From NCBI RefSeq assembly GCF_023155095.1, contig NZ_JAKNDA010000001.1:248001-312000 (forward strand): a DNA stretch of 64,000 nucleotides, given 5' to 3'. A model generated the notes under the pieces. That model had not been told where the DNA came from. It saw only the letters and a program-made list of their open reading frames with translations, and ran no database searches. This document shows positions 41,918-51,101 of this stretch, in pieces. The DNA comes from Idiomarina aminovorans (GTDB lineage Bacteria > Pseudomonadota > Gammaproteobacteria > Enterobacterales > Alteromonadaceae). The number at the start of each line of letters is the position of its first letter. Within the stretch, counting starts at the first letter, position 1. The translations under genes and the position numbers were made by a program.

Positions 41918-42910
41918 ATGGCACAACTAATGGTAGATATTGCGGGCACTGAGCTGACCGCTGACGATAAAAAATTACTGGCAGAGCCCTCAGTTAACGG
42001 ACTTATTTTATTTACGCGGAATTTTGCATCGTTAGAACAGCTTCAGGAATTAACCGGTGAAGCGCGGGTGGCGGCAGCTAAGCCGCTGTTAATAGCAGTG
42101 GACCATGAAGGCGGACGCGTGCAGCGATTTCGCCAGGGGTTCAGTGCCATTCCACCTATGGGTTCACTGCAAAAAATTGAGAACGAAGACGAACGCCAGC
42201 GTGCCGCCCGGGATTTAGGCTGGTTAATGGCTGCCGAAGTTCAGGCCGTGGGCATTGATATCAGCTTTGCACCGGTGCTGGACGTTGACGACTGCAGCGA
42301 CGTCATTGGCGACCGCGCGTTCTCTGCTGTACCGTCGGAAATTTCTAAGCTGGCGTCGTCCTTTATTGAAGGTATGCACGAAGCCGGTATGGCCTGTACC
42401 GGTAAACACTTTCCGGGTCATGGCTCGGTGCAGGCCGACTCGCACATTGCCATTCCGGAAGATGACCGTACGTTAGAGCAAATTCGGGCGCATGACTTAA
42501 AACCGTTTTTGTCATTAAGCCAGAAGCTGGACGGTATTATGCCGGCGCACGTTATTTATCCGCAAATAGCCCCGCAACCGGCGGGCTTTAGCGAGTTCTG
42601 GTTACAGCAAATATTGCGTAACGAACTACAGTTTAACGGCACCATATTTAGCGATGATTTGTCCATGCAGGGCGCAACGGTAGCAGGCGATATGCAGCAG
42701 CGGGCAAAAGCCGCGTTAAAAGCCGGTTGCGATATGACACTCGTGTGTAATGACCGGGCAGGCGCACTACAGGTATTAGATGCTAAGTTACCGGCAACCG
42801 AACCAGAGAGCGCACAACGGGTGCAGCGTATGCTGATGTCGTCACCGGCGGTTTCGCTGGATGCGTTAAAACGCACTGAGCGCTGGGAACAAGCCCAGCG
42901 CTGGTTGTAG
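41918..42910 (+). CDS. nagZ: Beta-N-acetylhexosaminidase NagZ
   Basis: Glycoside hydrolase family 3 enzyme of cytosolic peptidoglycan recycling, releasing GlcNAc from anhydro-muropeptides. It has 330 residues. Signature elements are DHEGGRVQRFR, the catalytic loop KHFPGHGSVQADSH with its His, and the nucleophile Asp in FSDDLSMQGA. This gene and the following queC/queE look more GC-rich than the Tad region that follows. Confidence 0.97.
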   Translation: MAQLMVDIAGTELTADDKKLLAEPSVNGLILFTRNFASLEQLQELTGEARVAAAKPLLIAVDHEGGRVQRFRQGFSAIPPMGSLQKIENEDERQRAARDLGWLMAAEVQAVGIDISFAPVLDVDDCSDVIGDRAFSAVPSEISKLASSFIEGMHEAGMACTGKHFPGHGSVQADSHIAIPEDDRTLEQIRAHDLKPFLSLSQKLDGIMPAHVIYPQIAPQPAGFSEFWLQQILRNELQFNGTIFSDDLSMQGATVAGDMQQRAKAALKAGCDMTLVCNDRAGALQVLDAKLPATEPESAQRVQRMLMSSPAVSLDALKRTERWEQAQRWL

Positions 42911-42942
42911 GCTCTTATTCGAAACTTTTTATTCGTAACTCT

Positions 42943-43599
42943 TTATTCATAAGGAATGGGGTCTTCAATGCCGTTGGCAGCGAAGGCCTGTAACCGTTCC
43001 TGGCAGGCACCGCACTTACCGCAGGCCTTGTCACGGCCGTTGTAGCAGGTCCATGTCTGGCTGTAATCCAGTCCCATTTTTAAGCCATCGGCCAGAATCG
43101 CGTTTTTATCCACGTCTAAATAAGGTGCATGCACGGCTACCGGCTCGTAGTTAGCCATTTTACTGACTACATCCATTTGCCGCACAAATTCAGGACGACA
43201 GTCCGGGTATATGGCGTGGTCGCCTGAATGGGCGCCGTAATACACCGCAGAGGCTTCTTCAGATACCGCATAGCCAATGGCCAGCGACAACAGAATCATA
43301 TTGCGGTTTGGCACCACGGTGGATTTCATTGACTCTTCTTCGTAGTGGCCTTCGGGTATGTCGATGTCGTCGGTCAGCGAGCTGCCCGAAAGCAGCGAGT
43401 TAATCGCGGTAATATCTACTACTTTGTGAGATATTCCATGCTGTTTGCAGACGTTAGCCGCAACTTCCAATTCTTTTACATGGCGTTGGCCGTAGTTAAA
43501 CGACAGTGCCAGCACTTCTTTACCCTCTGCCAGGGCTTTGTGCAAAACGGTAAATGAGTCCATTCCGCCTGAATAAATAACAACGACCTTTTGCGACAT
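42943..43599 (-). CDS. queC: 7-cyano-7-deazaguanine synthase QueC
   Basis: Converts 7-carboxy-7-deazaguanine to preQ0 with ATP and ammonia in queuosine synthesis. It has 218 residues from the ATG at 43599 ([15 protein letters not shown]). The PP-loop is [11 protein letters not shown], and four C-terminal cysteines bind zinc ([19 protein letters not shown]). An in-frame start 16 codons upstream would lie across the queE control region and is unlikely. Confidence 0.97.
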   Translation of the reverse strand: MSQKVVVIYSGGMDSFTVLHKALAEGKEVLALSFNYGQRHVKELEVAANVCKQHGISHKVVDITAINSLLSGSSLTDDIDIPEGHYEEESMKSTVVPNRNMILLSLAIGYAVSEEASAVYYGAHSGDHAIYPDCRPEFVRQMDVVSKMANYEPVAVHAPYLDVDKNAILADGLKMGLDYSQTWTCYNGRDKACGKCGACQERLQAFAANGIEDPIPYE

Positions 43600-43631
43600 G
43601 TTGTAACTCCCCGTATAATCCGCATCTGTCC

Positions 43632-43661
43632 TTTTAACGAAAGCCATTTTAACGGAAGCTA
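43632..43661. repeat. 15-bp tandem repeat in queC-queE intergenic region
   Basis: Two head-to-tail copies of TTTTAACGRAAGCYA (43632-43646 and 43647-43661) differing at two positions, filling most of the 61-bp gap between the divergent starts; the last base is the A of the queE ATG. Function unknown; possibly a regulatory repeat or a slippage product. Confidence 0.6.
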
Positions 43662-44332
43662 TGTCTTACCGCATCAACGAAATTTTTGAGACCTTGCAAG
43701 GCGAGGGCACCTTTACCGGTGTGCCGTCCATTTTTCTGCGTTTGCAGGGTTGCCCCGTGGGCTGCCCCTGGTGCGACACCCAGCATACCTGGGAGACCAA
43801 CCAGAGTGATCTGGTGAGCGTTGACGCGATGATGGCAAAAACTGAAGCTTCATCAAAATGGGCAGAAATGAGCGCCGTAGACATTACTGCGCGCTTTGAA
43901 CAAGAAGGTTACGCCGCCAAACACGTAGTAATTACCGGCGGCGAGCCCGCTATGTTTGACTTGCTGCCGCTGGGCCAAGCTTTAGAAGCCAAAGGCTATC
44001 AGCTGCAAATAGAAACCAGCGGTACCTTTGAGCTAAAAGTGACCGACAATACCTGGGTAACGGTATCGCCTAAGCTGGATATGCCCGGCGGCTACCTGGT
44101 ACGCCCGGACTGCATGGCCCGCGCTAATGAAATAAAGCACCCCGTAGCCATGCAAAAGCACATAGACGCGTTAGACTCCTTACTCAAACGCTGCCCACCC
44201 AAAACAGACGCTATTATTTGCCTGCAACCCATAAGCCAGCGCCCAAGGGCCACCGAGCTTGCCATGAAAACCTGCATAGCTCGCAACTGGCGCCTTTCCG
44301 TGCAGATGCATAAATATCTCAATATTGAGTAA
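43661..44332 (+). CDS. queE: 7-carboxy-7-deazaguanine synthase QueE
   Basis: Radical-SAM enzyme forming the 7-deazaguanine ring from 6-carboxytetrahydropterin. It has 223 residues. The cluster motif is [15 protein letters not shown], with an N-terminal [19 protein letters not shown] and [11 protein letters not shown]. Divergent from queC. Confidence 0.97.
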   Translation: MSYRINEIFETLQGEGTFTGVPSIFLRLQGCPVGCPWCDTQHTWETNQSDLVSVDAMMAKTEASSKWAEMSAVDITARFEQEGYAAKHVVITGGEPAMFDLLPLGQALEAKGYQLQIETSGTFELKVTDNTWVTVSPKLDMPGGYLVRPDCMARANEIKHPVAMQKHIDALDSLLKRCPPKTDAIICLQPISQRPRATELAMKTCIARNWRLSVQMHKYLNIE

Positions 44333-44372
44333 GACATTTGCTACTTCTGATCTGACTTGCTAAAACCCGGTC

Positions 44373-44378
44373 TATACT
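44373..44378 (+). promoter_or_regulatory. Possible -10 element of the Tad locus
   Basis: TATACT lies 52 bp before the first Tad-locus ATG in the queE-pilin gap. No good -35 is found at the right distance, so the promoter is weak or activator-dependent. The first gene has a strong AGGAGG ribosome-binding site. Confidence 0.3.
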
Positions 44379-44429
44379 TCCTGACTTCTACGCTAATTAT
44401 GGCGTCGAATTATTTATCAGGAGGGGATT

Positions 44430-44705
44430 ATGAATACGGGTTTTGCTCGGCGTTATCGTGGTCAGGGAATGACGGAATACATCATCATTGTCGCTCTAAT
44501 TGCTGTCGCAGCCATAGGTGTCTACTCGCTTTTCGGTCAGTCTATCCGTAATCAGGTTGCCGGTCTTGCTCAAGAAATGACTGGGCAGTCATCGTCTCAA
44601 CAACTCAATCGGGCAAGACAATCATCACGGCGAGCAGGTACCGTCGCTAATACGGATGTGAATCTTGGCAACTATGATGAGGCGACGGAGCAAGGTGAGC
44701 AATAA
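44430..44705 (+). CDS. Flp-type pilin subunit
   Basis: A 91-residue prepilin of the Tad/Flp type IVb class. A short basic leader ends in RG, and the predicted mature protein begins QGMTEYIIIVALIAVAAIGVY, which fits the Flp rule G|xxxxEY with Glu5 and Tyr6 followed by a hydrophobic helix. The C-terminal part is polar and Gln/Ser-rich. At 91 residues it is a little longer than most Flp pilins. First gene of the locus, overlapping the next by one base. Confidence 0.8.
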   Translation: MNTGFARRYRGQGMTEYIIIVALIAVAAIGVYSLFGQSIRNQVAGLAQEMTGQSSSQQLNRARQSSRRAGTVANTDVNLGNYDEATEQGEQ

Positions 44706-45928
44706 TGGTCGCTTTGGGAAGTTTTAATTCACGAGTAAAAGGGCAGACCCTGATTTTAATGGTCGGGGTGCTGCTATTGGTATCGCTTTTACTGTTTGCT
44801 GTGACTGACATGGGTAAACACGCCCGTCGCCAGTGGTACTTGCAAAGCGTTGCTGATAACGCTTCATACAGCGCCGCCGTAGCTATGTCGCGCCAGATGA
44901 ATTTCTTAGCATTAACCAACCGTGCGCTTATCGGGAATCAGGTCGCCATTGCTCAATGGGTTGGGCTGGCCAGTTACTTAGCAATGTTGGATAGAACCGC
45001 TGATAATCTTGAAGCAGTGACATCATTCATCCCTTATTTGGGACAAATTACCCGAGCCTTGTCTACGGTTTTAGATCGTATTGAGGGAGGTTTTGAACAG
45101 GTAGTTCGGACTCTTATCCGTTTTCAATCTGCTGTTATACAAGGCATATCTACCGCTCAGCGACTTCTGGATGCCAGTTTTGTTATAGAGCTACCGCTGC
45201 TCATTCAGGACATTGTTTCAAAACATTCGGAAGAGCTTAGTTGGGACGCCTATCAAGGCGGTGGTATTGCTCCATTTCCCAGCCTTTGGTGGCGAAAAAC
45301 CGAAGTACGTAATACCGATGATGAAAGTGAATCGAAAGAATTGGAAGAACTGACTTTAAAAAGCCTGGACCCTTTCAGTAAAAGCCGCGGATACAACTGG
45401 ATTAACGTATTCACTCATAAAATTGTGAAACGTGGTGGAACTGAATTATCGAGGAACAAAAATGGCGGATGGGACTGGCATGCTTTGGATTCAGTATCAC
45501 TGCATGGGCGGCGTTGGCTAATTGGAAGTTTTAGAGAACAACTGCCATTAGGTTGGGGAGCTAAAGCCCAGAACAAGCGACGCTACAAGCGCTCTGGTTA
45601 CGGCGGCGCCTTCCGAAGTAATTCAATGTCTTCCGGGATGGGATTGGCTCAGATGGGAACTTTTAATGATAACACCGATAGCTTTAGCTTTATGCGGTTG
45701 AGCAACTTTTTAAATATGAGTATGGACACCGTCATAGTAAAAATAGAATTGGATAGCCAAGCAGCTTTCGCTAAAGCAAAAACGAGTTTTAGTCGACCGA
45801 GTCAAGTTTTTCCCCGAGGTGATGAACGTGCAGAGACTGATAACTTATTCAATGCGTTGTGGGAAGCTGACTTAGTCCTTATCGCTGACGAAGACAAAAT
45901 AGGGATTCTAGGCCGTGATGCATTCTAA
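44705..45928 (+). CDS. TadG/TadE-like pilus-assembly protein
   Basis: A 407-residue protein with a prepilin-like start (RVKG|QTLILMVGVLLLVSLLLF), but position 5 is Leu rather than Glu, so processing is uncertain. After the hydrophobic helix the protein is soluble and likely periplasmic, with ADNASYSAAVAMSRQMNFLALTNRAL resembling the TadG/TadE-like segment. No von Willebrand domain is visible. Probably a minor pilin or assembly factor. Confidence 0.65.
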   Translation: MVALGSFNSRVKGQTLILMVGVLLLVSLLLFAVTDMGKHARRQWYLQSVADNASYSAAVAMSRQMNFLALTNRALIGNQVAIAQWVGLASYLAMLDRTADNLEAVTSFIPYLGQITRALSTVLDRIEGGFEQVVRTLIRFQSAVIQGISTAQRLLDASFVIELPLLIQDIVSKHSEELSWDAYQGGGIAPFPSLWWRKTEVRNTDDESESKELEELTLKSLDPFSKSRGYNWINVFTHKIVKRGGTELSRNKNGGWDWHALDSVSLHGRRWLIGSFREQLPLGWGAKAQNKRRYKRSGYGGAFRSNSMSSGMGLAQMGTFNDNTDSFSFMRLSNFLNMSMDTVIVKIELDSQAAFAKAKTSFSRPSQVFPRGDERAETDNLFNALWEADLVLIADEDKIGILGRDAF

Positions 45929-46454
45929 AAATAAGGGGCAGGCAGTCGTTGAAGTTTTGCTGTCGGTGGGAGCATTGATAATTGTTTATCTATCTTTACA
46001 CCAAGCACTTATTCCTGCTGTTGAGAGCAATACATATAACTTAATAGCTGCGCGAAAAGCAATTTGGGAAAAAGTCCGAAATGATGAGAAAACAGTCTTG
46101 TCAGGTAATTATCGTCTAAATGAGCGTACAGGAATATTTTTTAGACCTTTAAACAAAATTTTACCGGTAAACCTTGAAGGGAAAAATTTACGAGCACTAA
46201 GGTCGTTAGATGAGCCAAATTTATACCCAATGGTTAGGTTAAACGATAGTTGGCAAGCGCGAACTGCTTCTGAGTTATCAAGCAGACCGGCATCACTGGT
46301 TGTAAATAGTGCGTTGTCGGGGGATGTAACTCGATTAGTTCAAGATGGAATTAGCTGGCTTTTTTTAGCTGAAGAGCTTCATTCAGACTCGTTAGTATTT
46401 GGAACGATTTCACCTGACATTGTTCCTCCAGAAGCATATCAGGAAAGGAAATAA
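45918..46454 (+). CDS. TadE-like minor pseudopilin
   Basis: A 178-residue protein beginning MHSKNKG|QAVVEVLLSVGALIIVY: a short basic leader, Gly at the cleavage site, Glu5 and a hydrophobic helix, the TadE/TadF pattern. The rest is polar and unrecognised. It overlaps the preceding gene by 11 bp; the ATG at 45918 is preferred over an adjacent GTG. Confidence 0.65.
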   Translation: MHSKNKGQAVVEVLLSVGALIIVYLSLHQALIPAVESNTYNLIAARKAIWEKVRNDEKTVLSGNYRLNERTGIFFRPLNKILPVNLEGKNLRALRSLDEPNLYPMVRLNDSWQARTASELSSRPASLVVNSALSGDVTRLVQDGISWLFLAEELHSDSLVFGTISPDIVPPEAYQERK

Positions 46455-46456
46455 TT

Positions 46457-46957
46457 ATGGATTTACCAGTAGTTTTAGATGATTGGGATTGGGTAGAGCA
46501 ACCGATTAGTTCCTCTATTAACGTTAATGCTCACTTTTTAGAAAAGCCGAAGATTCCGGACTGGGATGCATTGCAGCAGTTTTATCCATATTGTCCGGGC
46601 GGAAAAACTATTTTTTGGCTTTGCCCTATAGACGGTACGGACTGGACTTTATTTGAGGTTGAAAATGAGCAATGGGTGTTAATGCCGATGAGTGGTTTTC
46701 CACCTAGAGATAAGTTGTTAAAAGGTCCATTTACTCCAATTTCTGAACATGAAAGTAATGGGAAAAAGGTTTGGGTCTATTTAGCCAGGTACCCTCTTAA
46801 ACAACTACAGACTTCAATGATGTTGTATTACAGCCAAAAAGTTGATTCTTTCCAATCCATCGAGAATGAGAATGACGTTTGGATATTCAAAGAAGACTTC
46901 GGTCGGTTAATTTTTTCCGAGCAAGGTGAATACGTGATTTTGGTTCATGTTTTATGA
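46457..46957 (+). CDS. Unrecognised 166-residue protein in the Tad locus
   Basis: I do not recognise this protein. It has no signal peptide or membrane helix, is rich in Trp and other aromatics (DDWDWVEQP, FWLCPIDGTDWTLFE), and is more AT-rich in codon use than its neighbours. It lies 2 bp after one pseudopilin gene and overlaps the next by 4 bp, so it is translated as part of the operon. A cytosolic accessory role in pilus assembly is possible. Confidence 0.7.
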   Translation: MDLPVVLDDWDWVEQPISSSINVNAHFLEKPKIPDWDALQQFYPYCPGGKTIFWLCPIDGTDWTLFEVENEQWVLMPMSGFPPRDKLLKGPFTPISEHESNGKKVWVYLARYPLKQLQTSMMLYYSQKVDSFQSIENENDVWIFKEDFGRLIFSEQGEYVILVHVL

Positions 46958-47145
46958 GTCAAAGGCAGGGTGGTCAGGCGTCGATTGAGTGGTTAATTAT
47001 TTCGCTCTTAATCATGACTGTTTTATTGGTTGCCGAAGAACAGCTGTCGCTTATTGATTACTTGATTGAAACAGGCCGTGAAGCTAAAGCATTTTATTAT
47101 TTTATTTGGCGCTATTTAGTATTGATTCCAGGAGGGAGTTCATGA
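46954..47145 (+). CDS. Small prepilin-like protein of the Tad locus
   Basis: A 63-residue protein with leader MSQRQGG and predicted mature start QASIEWLIISLLIMTVLLV: Glu5 and Trp6 followed by a hydrophobic helix, again the Flp/TadE pattern. The short mature length suggests a minor pilin. Its end overlaps the cpaB start by 4 bp. Confidence 0.65.
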   Translation: MSQRQGGQASIEWLIISLLIMTVLLVAEEQLSLIDYLIETGREAKAFYYFIWRYLVLIPGGSS

Positions 47146-47849
47146 CGAAAAAGGCGAAATGGATTTTTGCCGTAGTTTTTAGCTCAGTGATTTCTGTCGT
47201 AACAGTCTTTTTAATTCATCAATATCTGCAACAAGAGACATCGCGACGGCTGGAGGCCGCGTCAAAAAATACAGGGAGTGTTATTGTGTTTGCAAGAGAA
47301 CTAGAGGCAGGAAAAATTCTTGGTGCAAATGATTTGTTGGTTCGTAAGTACCCAGAAGAGTTAATTAATGACCATTGGTACATGGAGAATTCGGCGGGGT
47401 TGGTTATCGGTCAGGAGCTTCGTACTGCAGTCGGACCTGGTGAGCCAGTTTCTCAAAGGGTGTTGCTGAGTCGTGCAAATAGCGGTTTGTCAGAAAAGTT
47501 GCCTAATGGGTATTACGCCATAACCGTCAATACGGATAATTTAGGGCACCATAATGCAATGCTAAAAACCGGAGATGTTGTCGATATTGCTTTTGTCGGG
47601 GACTCTTTCAAGCAGTCTAAGCGGTACATTTCTTTTAGTGAGATAGAAGTTTTTGAAATTCATGGCCTGCAAGAAGGTTATGGCTCTTATTCCCTGACAT
47701 TATTAATTGCTCCTCAAAAGGTGAAAGCTTTTACCCAGGCACTGGGCCGGCCTATGCTGGTATGGGCTCGTGGTCGTCAATCATCTCAATTAAATGTTTG
47801 GGCGGAAGATTTAAAACAAAGCAAGGTGGCACCATGGAAGGTTCAGTAA
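47142..47849 (+). CDS. cpaB: Flp pilus assembly protein CpaB/RcpC
   Basis: A 235-residue periplasmic, membrane-anchored protein of Tad systems. It has a membrane segment at about 7-27, then a SAF domain (SVIVFARELEAGKILGANDLL) and the RcpC-type body with VKTGDVVDIAF-like spacing. The start at 47142 follows the strong ribosome-binding site GGAGGGAG. It lies directly before the secretin gene, the usual cpaB-cpaC pair. Confidence 0.85.
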   Translation: MTKKAKWIFAVVFSSVISVVTVFLIHQYLQQETSRRLEAASKNTGSVIVFARELEAGKILGANDLLVRKYPEELINDHWYMENSAGLVIGQELRTAVGPGEPVSQRVLLSRANSGLSEKLPNGYYAITVNTDNLGHHNAMLKTGDVVDIAFVGDSFKQSKRYISFSEIEVFEIHGLQEGYGSYSLTLLIAPQKVKAFTQALGRPMLVWARGRQSSQLNVWAEDLKQSKVAPWKVQ

Positions 47850-49045
47850 AATTAAAATGCTGTATCGTTTTAACCTTATTAAACTTAATTGTATTGCCAG
47901 CGTTAGCCAGTGTTGATAACTCAGGCTATTCCCTCCAGGAGGGAGAGACCAAAGTTATTAATATGGAGCCGGGTACTGATATTCTTATTAGTGACGAGAC
48001 TGTTGTGGATATTCACGTGCTGAGTAATACCCAGGCCGTCGTCAGAGCTTTAAATGAAGGTGAGGCCGGTATATGGCTTAAACACGGAGAAGTGCTACGG
48101 GAGCTGAGCGTTACCGTAACCGGTAAACTAGAGCAATCTTTACAGGCCCGTGTTAATGCGATTGTCGAGGCAGAAAGCGGACTACAAAAAACAGAAAAGC
48201 CAGGGATAACGATACTGAGCGGTGAGGTCTCCGAGAGGTACTATAACGAGTTAGTCAAACTTTCTCAGAGTCACGAGGGTGTTCTGAACTTAACAGAACC
48301 TTTTGTAGAAGAAGCCCCCATGCTGACATTAAAGGTTAGTATTTTTGAGACTAAGCGTCAGTACCTGGAAGACATAGGAATTCGCTGGCAGGGGACAACC
48401 AGTGGGCCAACCTTTTCAAGTGCGTTATCAGGTTTGTTCGAATGGGATGCAGAAATAAACTCCCAGTTAATGCTCATGCAGCGCCGCGGACTGGCAAAAT
48501 TATTAGCTAATCCAACTTTATCAACGCAAAGTGGTGAAAAGGCAACATTTCTTGCGGGTGGCGAGTTACCAATTCCTCAAGTTGTGGCTCAAGGGATGCA
48601 GGATGTTACTTTTCGCGAATACGGAATAAAGCTCATTATTGAGCCCGTTGTTTTAAACGGTAATAGAATAAAAACTCAACTACACGCGGAACTGAGTAAT
48701 ATTGATCCTGCTGTTTCGGTATCAGGTGTTCCAGGAATATTGAGTCGGCGAACAGAGTCCGTATTTCTCTCAAATGACGGAGATACGATGGTTTTATCTG
48801 GCTTATTAAGTACAGATGAATCCGCGCAGGACGATGAAATTCCCGGGTTAGGTTCATTACCTATTGTAGAAAATGCATTTAGGAGTCAGCAGAACAGAAA
48901 CCAGGCGACTGAGTTAGTTATTATGGTAACCGCTGAGCGCATGGATACCGCCGAGAAAAAGCTTCGCGATAAACGGCAAAAACGAGAGCAGAAGCGGAGT
49001 TGGTATCGAGAAAAGTCAGTTTTACAGTTAAGGGATACATTCTGA
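47834..49045 (+). CDS. cpaC: Tad secretin CpaC/RcpA
   Basis: Outer-membrane secretin of the Tad pilus, 403 residues from the ATG at 47834 (MEGSVKLKCC) with an AAGGTGG ribosome-binding site. A signal peptide (to about residue 26) is followed by an N-terminal domain (YSLQEGETKVINMEPGTDI), a BON-like stretch, and the type II/III secretin domain with LLANPTLSTQSGEKATFLAGGE and ending ELVIMVTAE. A basic coiled tail follows. It overlaps cpaB by 16 bp. Confidence 0.87.
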   Translation: MEGSVKLKCCIVLTLLNLIVLPALASVDNSGYSLQEGETKVINMEPGTDILISDETVVDIHVLSNTQAVVRALNEGEAGIWLKHGEVLRELSVTVTGKLEQSLQARVNAIVEAESGLQKTEKPGITILSGEVSERYYNELVKLSQSHEGVLNLTEPFVEEAPMLTLKVSIFETKRQYLEDIGIRWQGTTSGPTFSSALSGLFEWDAEINSQLMLMQRRGLAKLLANPTLSTQSGEKATFLAGGELPIPQVVAQGMQDVTFREYGIKLIIEPVVLNGNRIKTQLHAELSNIDPAVSVSGVPGILSRRTESVFLSNDGDTMVLSGLLSTDESAQDDEIPGLGSLPIVENAFRSQQNRNQATELVIMVTAERMDTAEKKLRDKRQKREQKRSWYREKSVLQLRDTF

Positions 49046-50268
49046 TGACGCCAGTGACACTTATCAATTACCTTAAAGAGCATTTAGATGCCAGAGATCC
49101 TTTAATAGCGGAGATGAATGAGCGCGAGTTAAGATGTTATGCCGAGTCTTTTTTAACCGAAAAAACCTCCGCTCCTGACCATATGATAAAAGACGCTGTA
49201 GCGGAGGTTATCGGCCTGGGTCCTATTGAAAGGCTTCTTTCCGATGATTCAGTCAGCGAAATTATGGTGAATAGTTTTGAACATATTTACGTCGAGCGTT
49301 CGGGAAGGCTCGAAAAAGCTTCAGAGCAATTTATCAATGAAGTTTCATTACGTCGTACCATTGACAAAATCGTCCTGCCCTTAGGGCGGCATATCGACGA
49401 AGCATCACCAATGGTGGATGCTCGTTTACCTGATGGCTCCCGTGTTAACGCGGTATTGGCGCCGCTTGCAACTAAAGGTTCATGTCTGACGATTCGTAAG
49501 TTCACGAATAAATCTCTCACCATTAACGATTTAGTTTTAGGTGATTCTCTGACTAAAAAAGCTGCTGAGTTTCTAAAGCTGGCTGTTCGTTGTCGTCAAA
49601 ATATTATTGTGTCCGGCGGCACGGGAACAGGAAAAACGACGCTATTAAATATCTTATCTCAGGAAATATCAGAAGATGAAAGAATTTTAACGATTGAAGA
49701 TGCGGCTGAGCTTCGATTGCAGCACGACAATCTCATTAGTCTGGAAGCCAGACCTAAAAACCAAGAAGGCGTGGGTGAGATAAGTATTCGAGAATTAGTT
49801 ATCAATGCACTTCGGATGAGACCCGACAGACTTGTTGTTGGTGAGTGTCGGGGTTCGGAGGCTTTAGATATGCTACAGGCAATGAATACAGGTCATGCTG
49901 GCTCTCTCAGTACGGTTCATGCAAATAGCGCCAGAGATGCATTAAGACGTTTGGAAATAATGGTACTGATGGCGGGAATAGAATTACCTATTTCAGCTTT
50001 GCGGCAGCAGATTGCAAGCGCTGTTGACATTATTGTTCAAATAGCTCGTCTTTCGGATGGCAGAAGGGCTGTTCTGAGTATTAACGAAGTGGCTGGAATA
50101 GATGATGATGTGCTTCAGTTGTCACCATTGTTTGAACGGCATAATACACAAGGTTCCTTAGTCAGCAATCAGACCCTGTGCAAGTTTGCAGAAGAGCAGA
50201 CCGAGGAAAATCGTCAGGCAATATGGGAATCACTGATGGGGGACGAGTTATGTTCATCGCCAGTATAG
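49045..50268 (+). CDS. cpaF: Tad secretion ATPase CpaF/TadA
   Basis: Hexameric cytosolic ATPase powering pilus assembly. It has 407 residues from the ATG at 49045, which shares an A with the cpaC stop (TGATG). Walker A is GGTGTGKT at 191-198, the Asp box is LTIEDAAELRL, Walker B is RLVVGECRGSEALDML and the His box is GHAGSLSTVHAN near 285-294. No CpaE/TadZ gene precedes it, unlike most Tad loci. Confidence 0.95.
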   Translation: MTPVTLINYLKEHLDARDPLIAEMNERELRCYAESFLTEKTSAPDHMIKDAVAEVIGLGPIERLLSDDSVSEIMVNSFEHIYVERSGRLEKASEQFINEVSLRRTIDKIVLPLGRHIDEASPMVDARLPDGSRVNAVLAPLATKGSCLTIRKFTNKSLTINDLVLGDSLTKKAAEFLKLAVRCRQNIIVSGGTGTGKTTLLNILSQEISEDERILTIEDAAELRLQHDNLISLEARPKNQEGVGEISIRELVINALRMRPDRLVVGECRGSEALDMLQAMNTGHAGSLSTVHANSARDALRRLEIMVLMAGIELPISALRQQIASAVDIIVQIARLSDGRRAVLSINEVAGIDDDVLQLSPLFERHNTQGSLVSNQTLCKFAEEQTEENRQAIWESLMGDELCSSPV

Positions 50269-51101
50269 TCCTGCTGATAAGTATCAGCGGTTTGTTTTGG
50301 GTATGGATCTTTTCTCATTTAACCACCAGGCAATATCAGAAATTTGAAGACAAATTAACAATTTCGACGGTTCAGTCCTTAGAGGAATTCTTTTTAAGGA
50401 TGCCGGTGAAAATTCTGGTCAGAGGTTACTTGAGCATAGCTGTGCTACTCCCGCTGGTTATTTGGTTAAACAGCAATATCAAGTGGGCTGCCTTCACCTT
50501 TGCTATAACGCTGTTGGCCCCGCCGATTATCTACCGACATTTTAAAAAGCGACGTTTTCTTAAAATTGAAAAGCAATTACCAGGGATGTTGATTGCACTC
50601 AGTAATCAGATAAGAAGCGGGACCAGTGTTGGAGCCGCAGTGAAAAGCTTTAAAGGAAGTATGCTGGCACCCTTAGGGCAGGAAGTGGATGAACTATTGC
50701 GGCAAGAGAAGATGGGGAAACCATTAACCGAGTGCCTGGAGCAATGGCAGCTTAGGCTGCCTCTGTTTTCGATTAAATTGGTTGTTCAGTCTTTAATCTT
50801 AGGTTTGAAAAGTGGTGGTCAGCAGTCGGACTTATTTTTGAGATTGGCTGATAATTTACAGCAGCAACAACACCTTAGAGAACGTCAGTTAACATTGACT
50901 TCACAAGCCAGAATGCAGGCTAAAATTTTAGTATTAATGCCAGTCGGCCTCTATTTTCTTTTAAGTTGGATGAAACCTGAACACACAGCATTGTTCACAG
51001 AATCACGTATTGGCATTCTGATGCTGACCGTTGCCTTTGTATTAATGGCAGTTGGTGGCTGGATGGTAAAACGCATTATGCACCCGGAAGATGAGCAATG
51101 A
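50250..51101 (+). CDS. tadB: Tad inner-membrane platform protein TadB
   Basis: A 283-residue membrane protein starting MFIASIVLLISISGLFWVW. It has two N-terminal hydrophobic regions, a cytosolic T2SSF domain (QLPGMLIALSNQIRSGTSV) and two C-terminal helices. It overlaps cpaF by 19 bp and the following tadC by 4 bp. Pairs with TadC to form the assembly platform. Confidence 0.85.
   Translation: MFIASIVLLISISGLFWVWIFSHLTTRQYQKFEDKLTISTVQSLEEFFLRMPVKILVRGYLSIAVLLPLVIWLNSNIKWAAFTFAITLLAPPIIYRHFKKRRFLKIEKQLPGMLIALSNQIRSGTSVGAAVKSFKGSMLAPLGQEVDELLRQEKMGKPLTECLEQWQLRLPLFSIKLVVQSLILGLKSGGQQSDLFLRLADNLQQQQHLRERQLTLTSQARMQAKILVLMPVGLYFLLSWMKPEHTALFTESRIGILMLTVAFVLMAVGGWMVKRIMHPEDEQ

Noticed and set aside
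47834-49045. Secretin as part of a type II or type III secretion system
   Set aside because: Adjacent cpaB, cpaF, tadB, tadC and Flp-like pilins show a Tad system instead.
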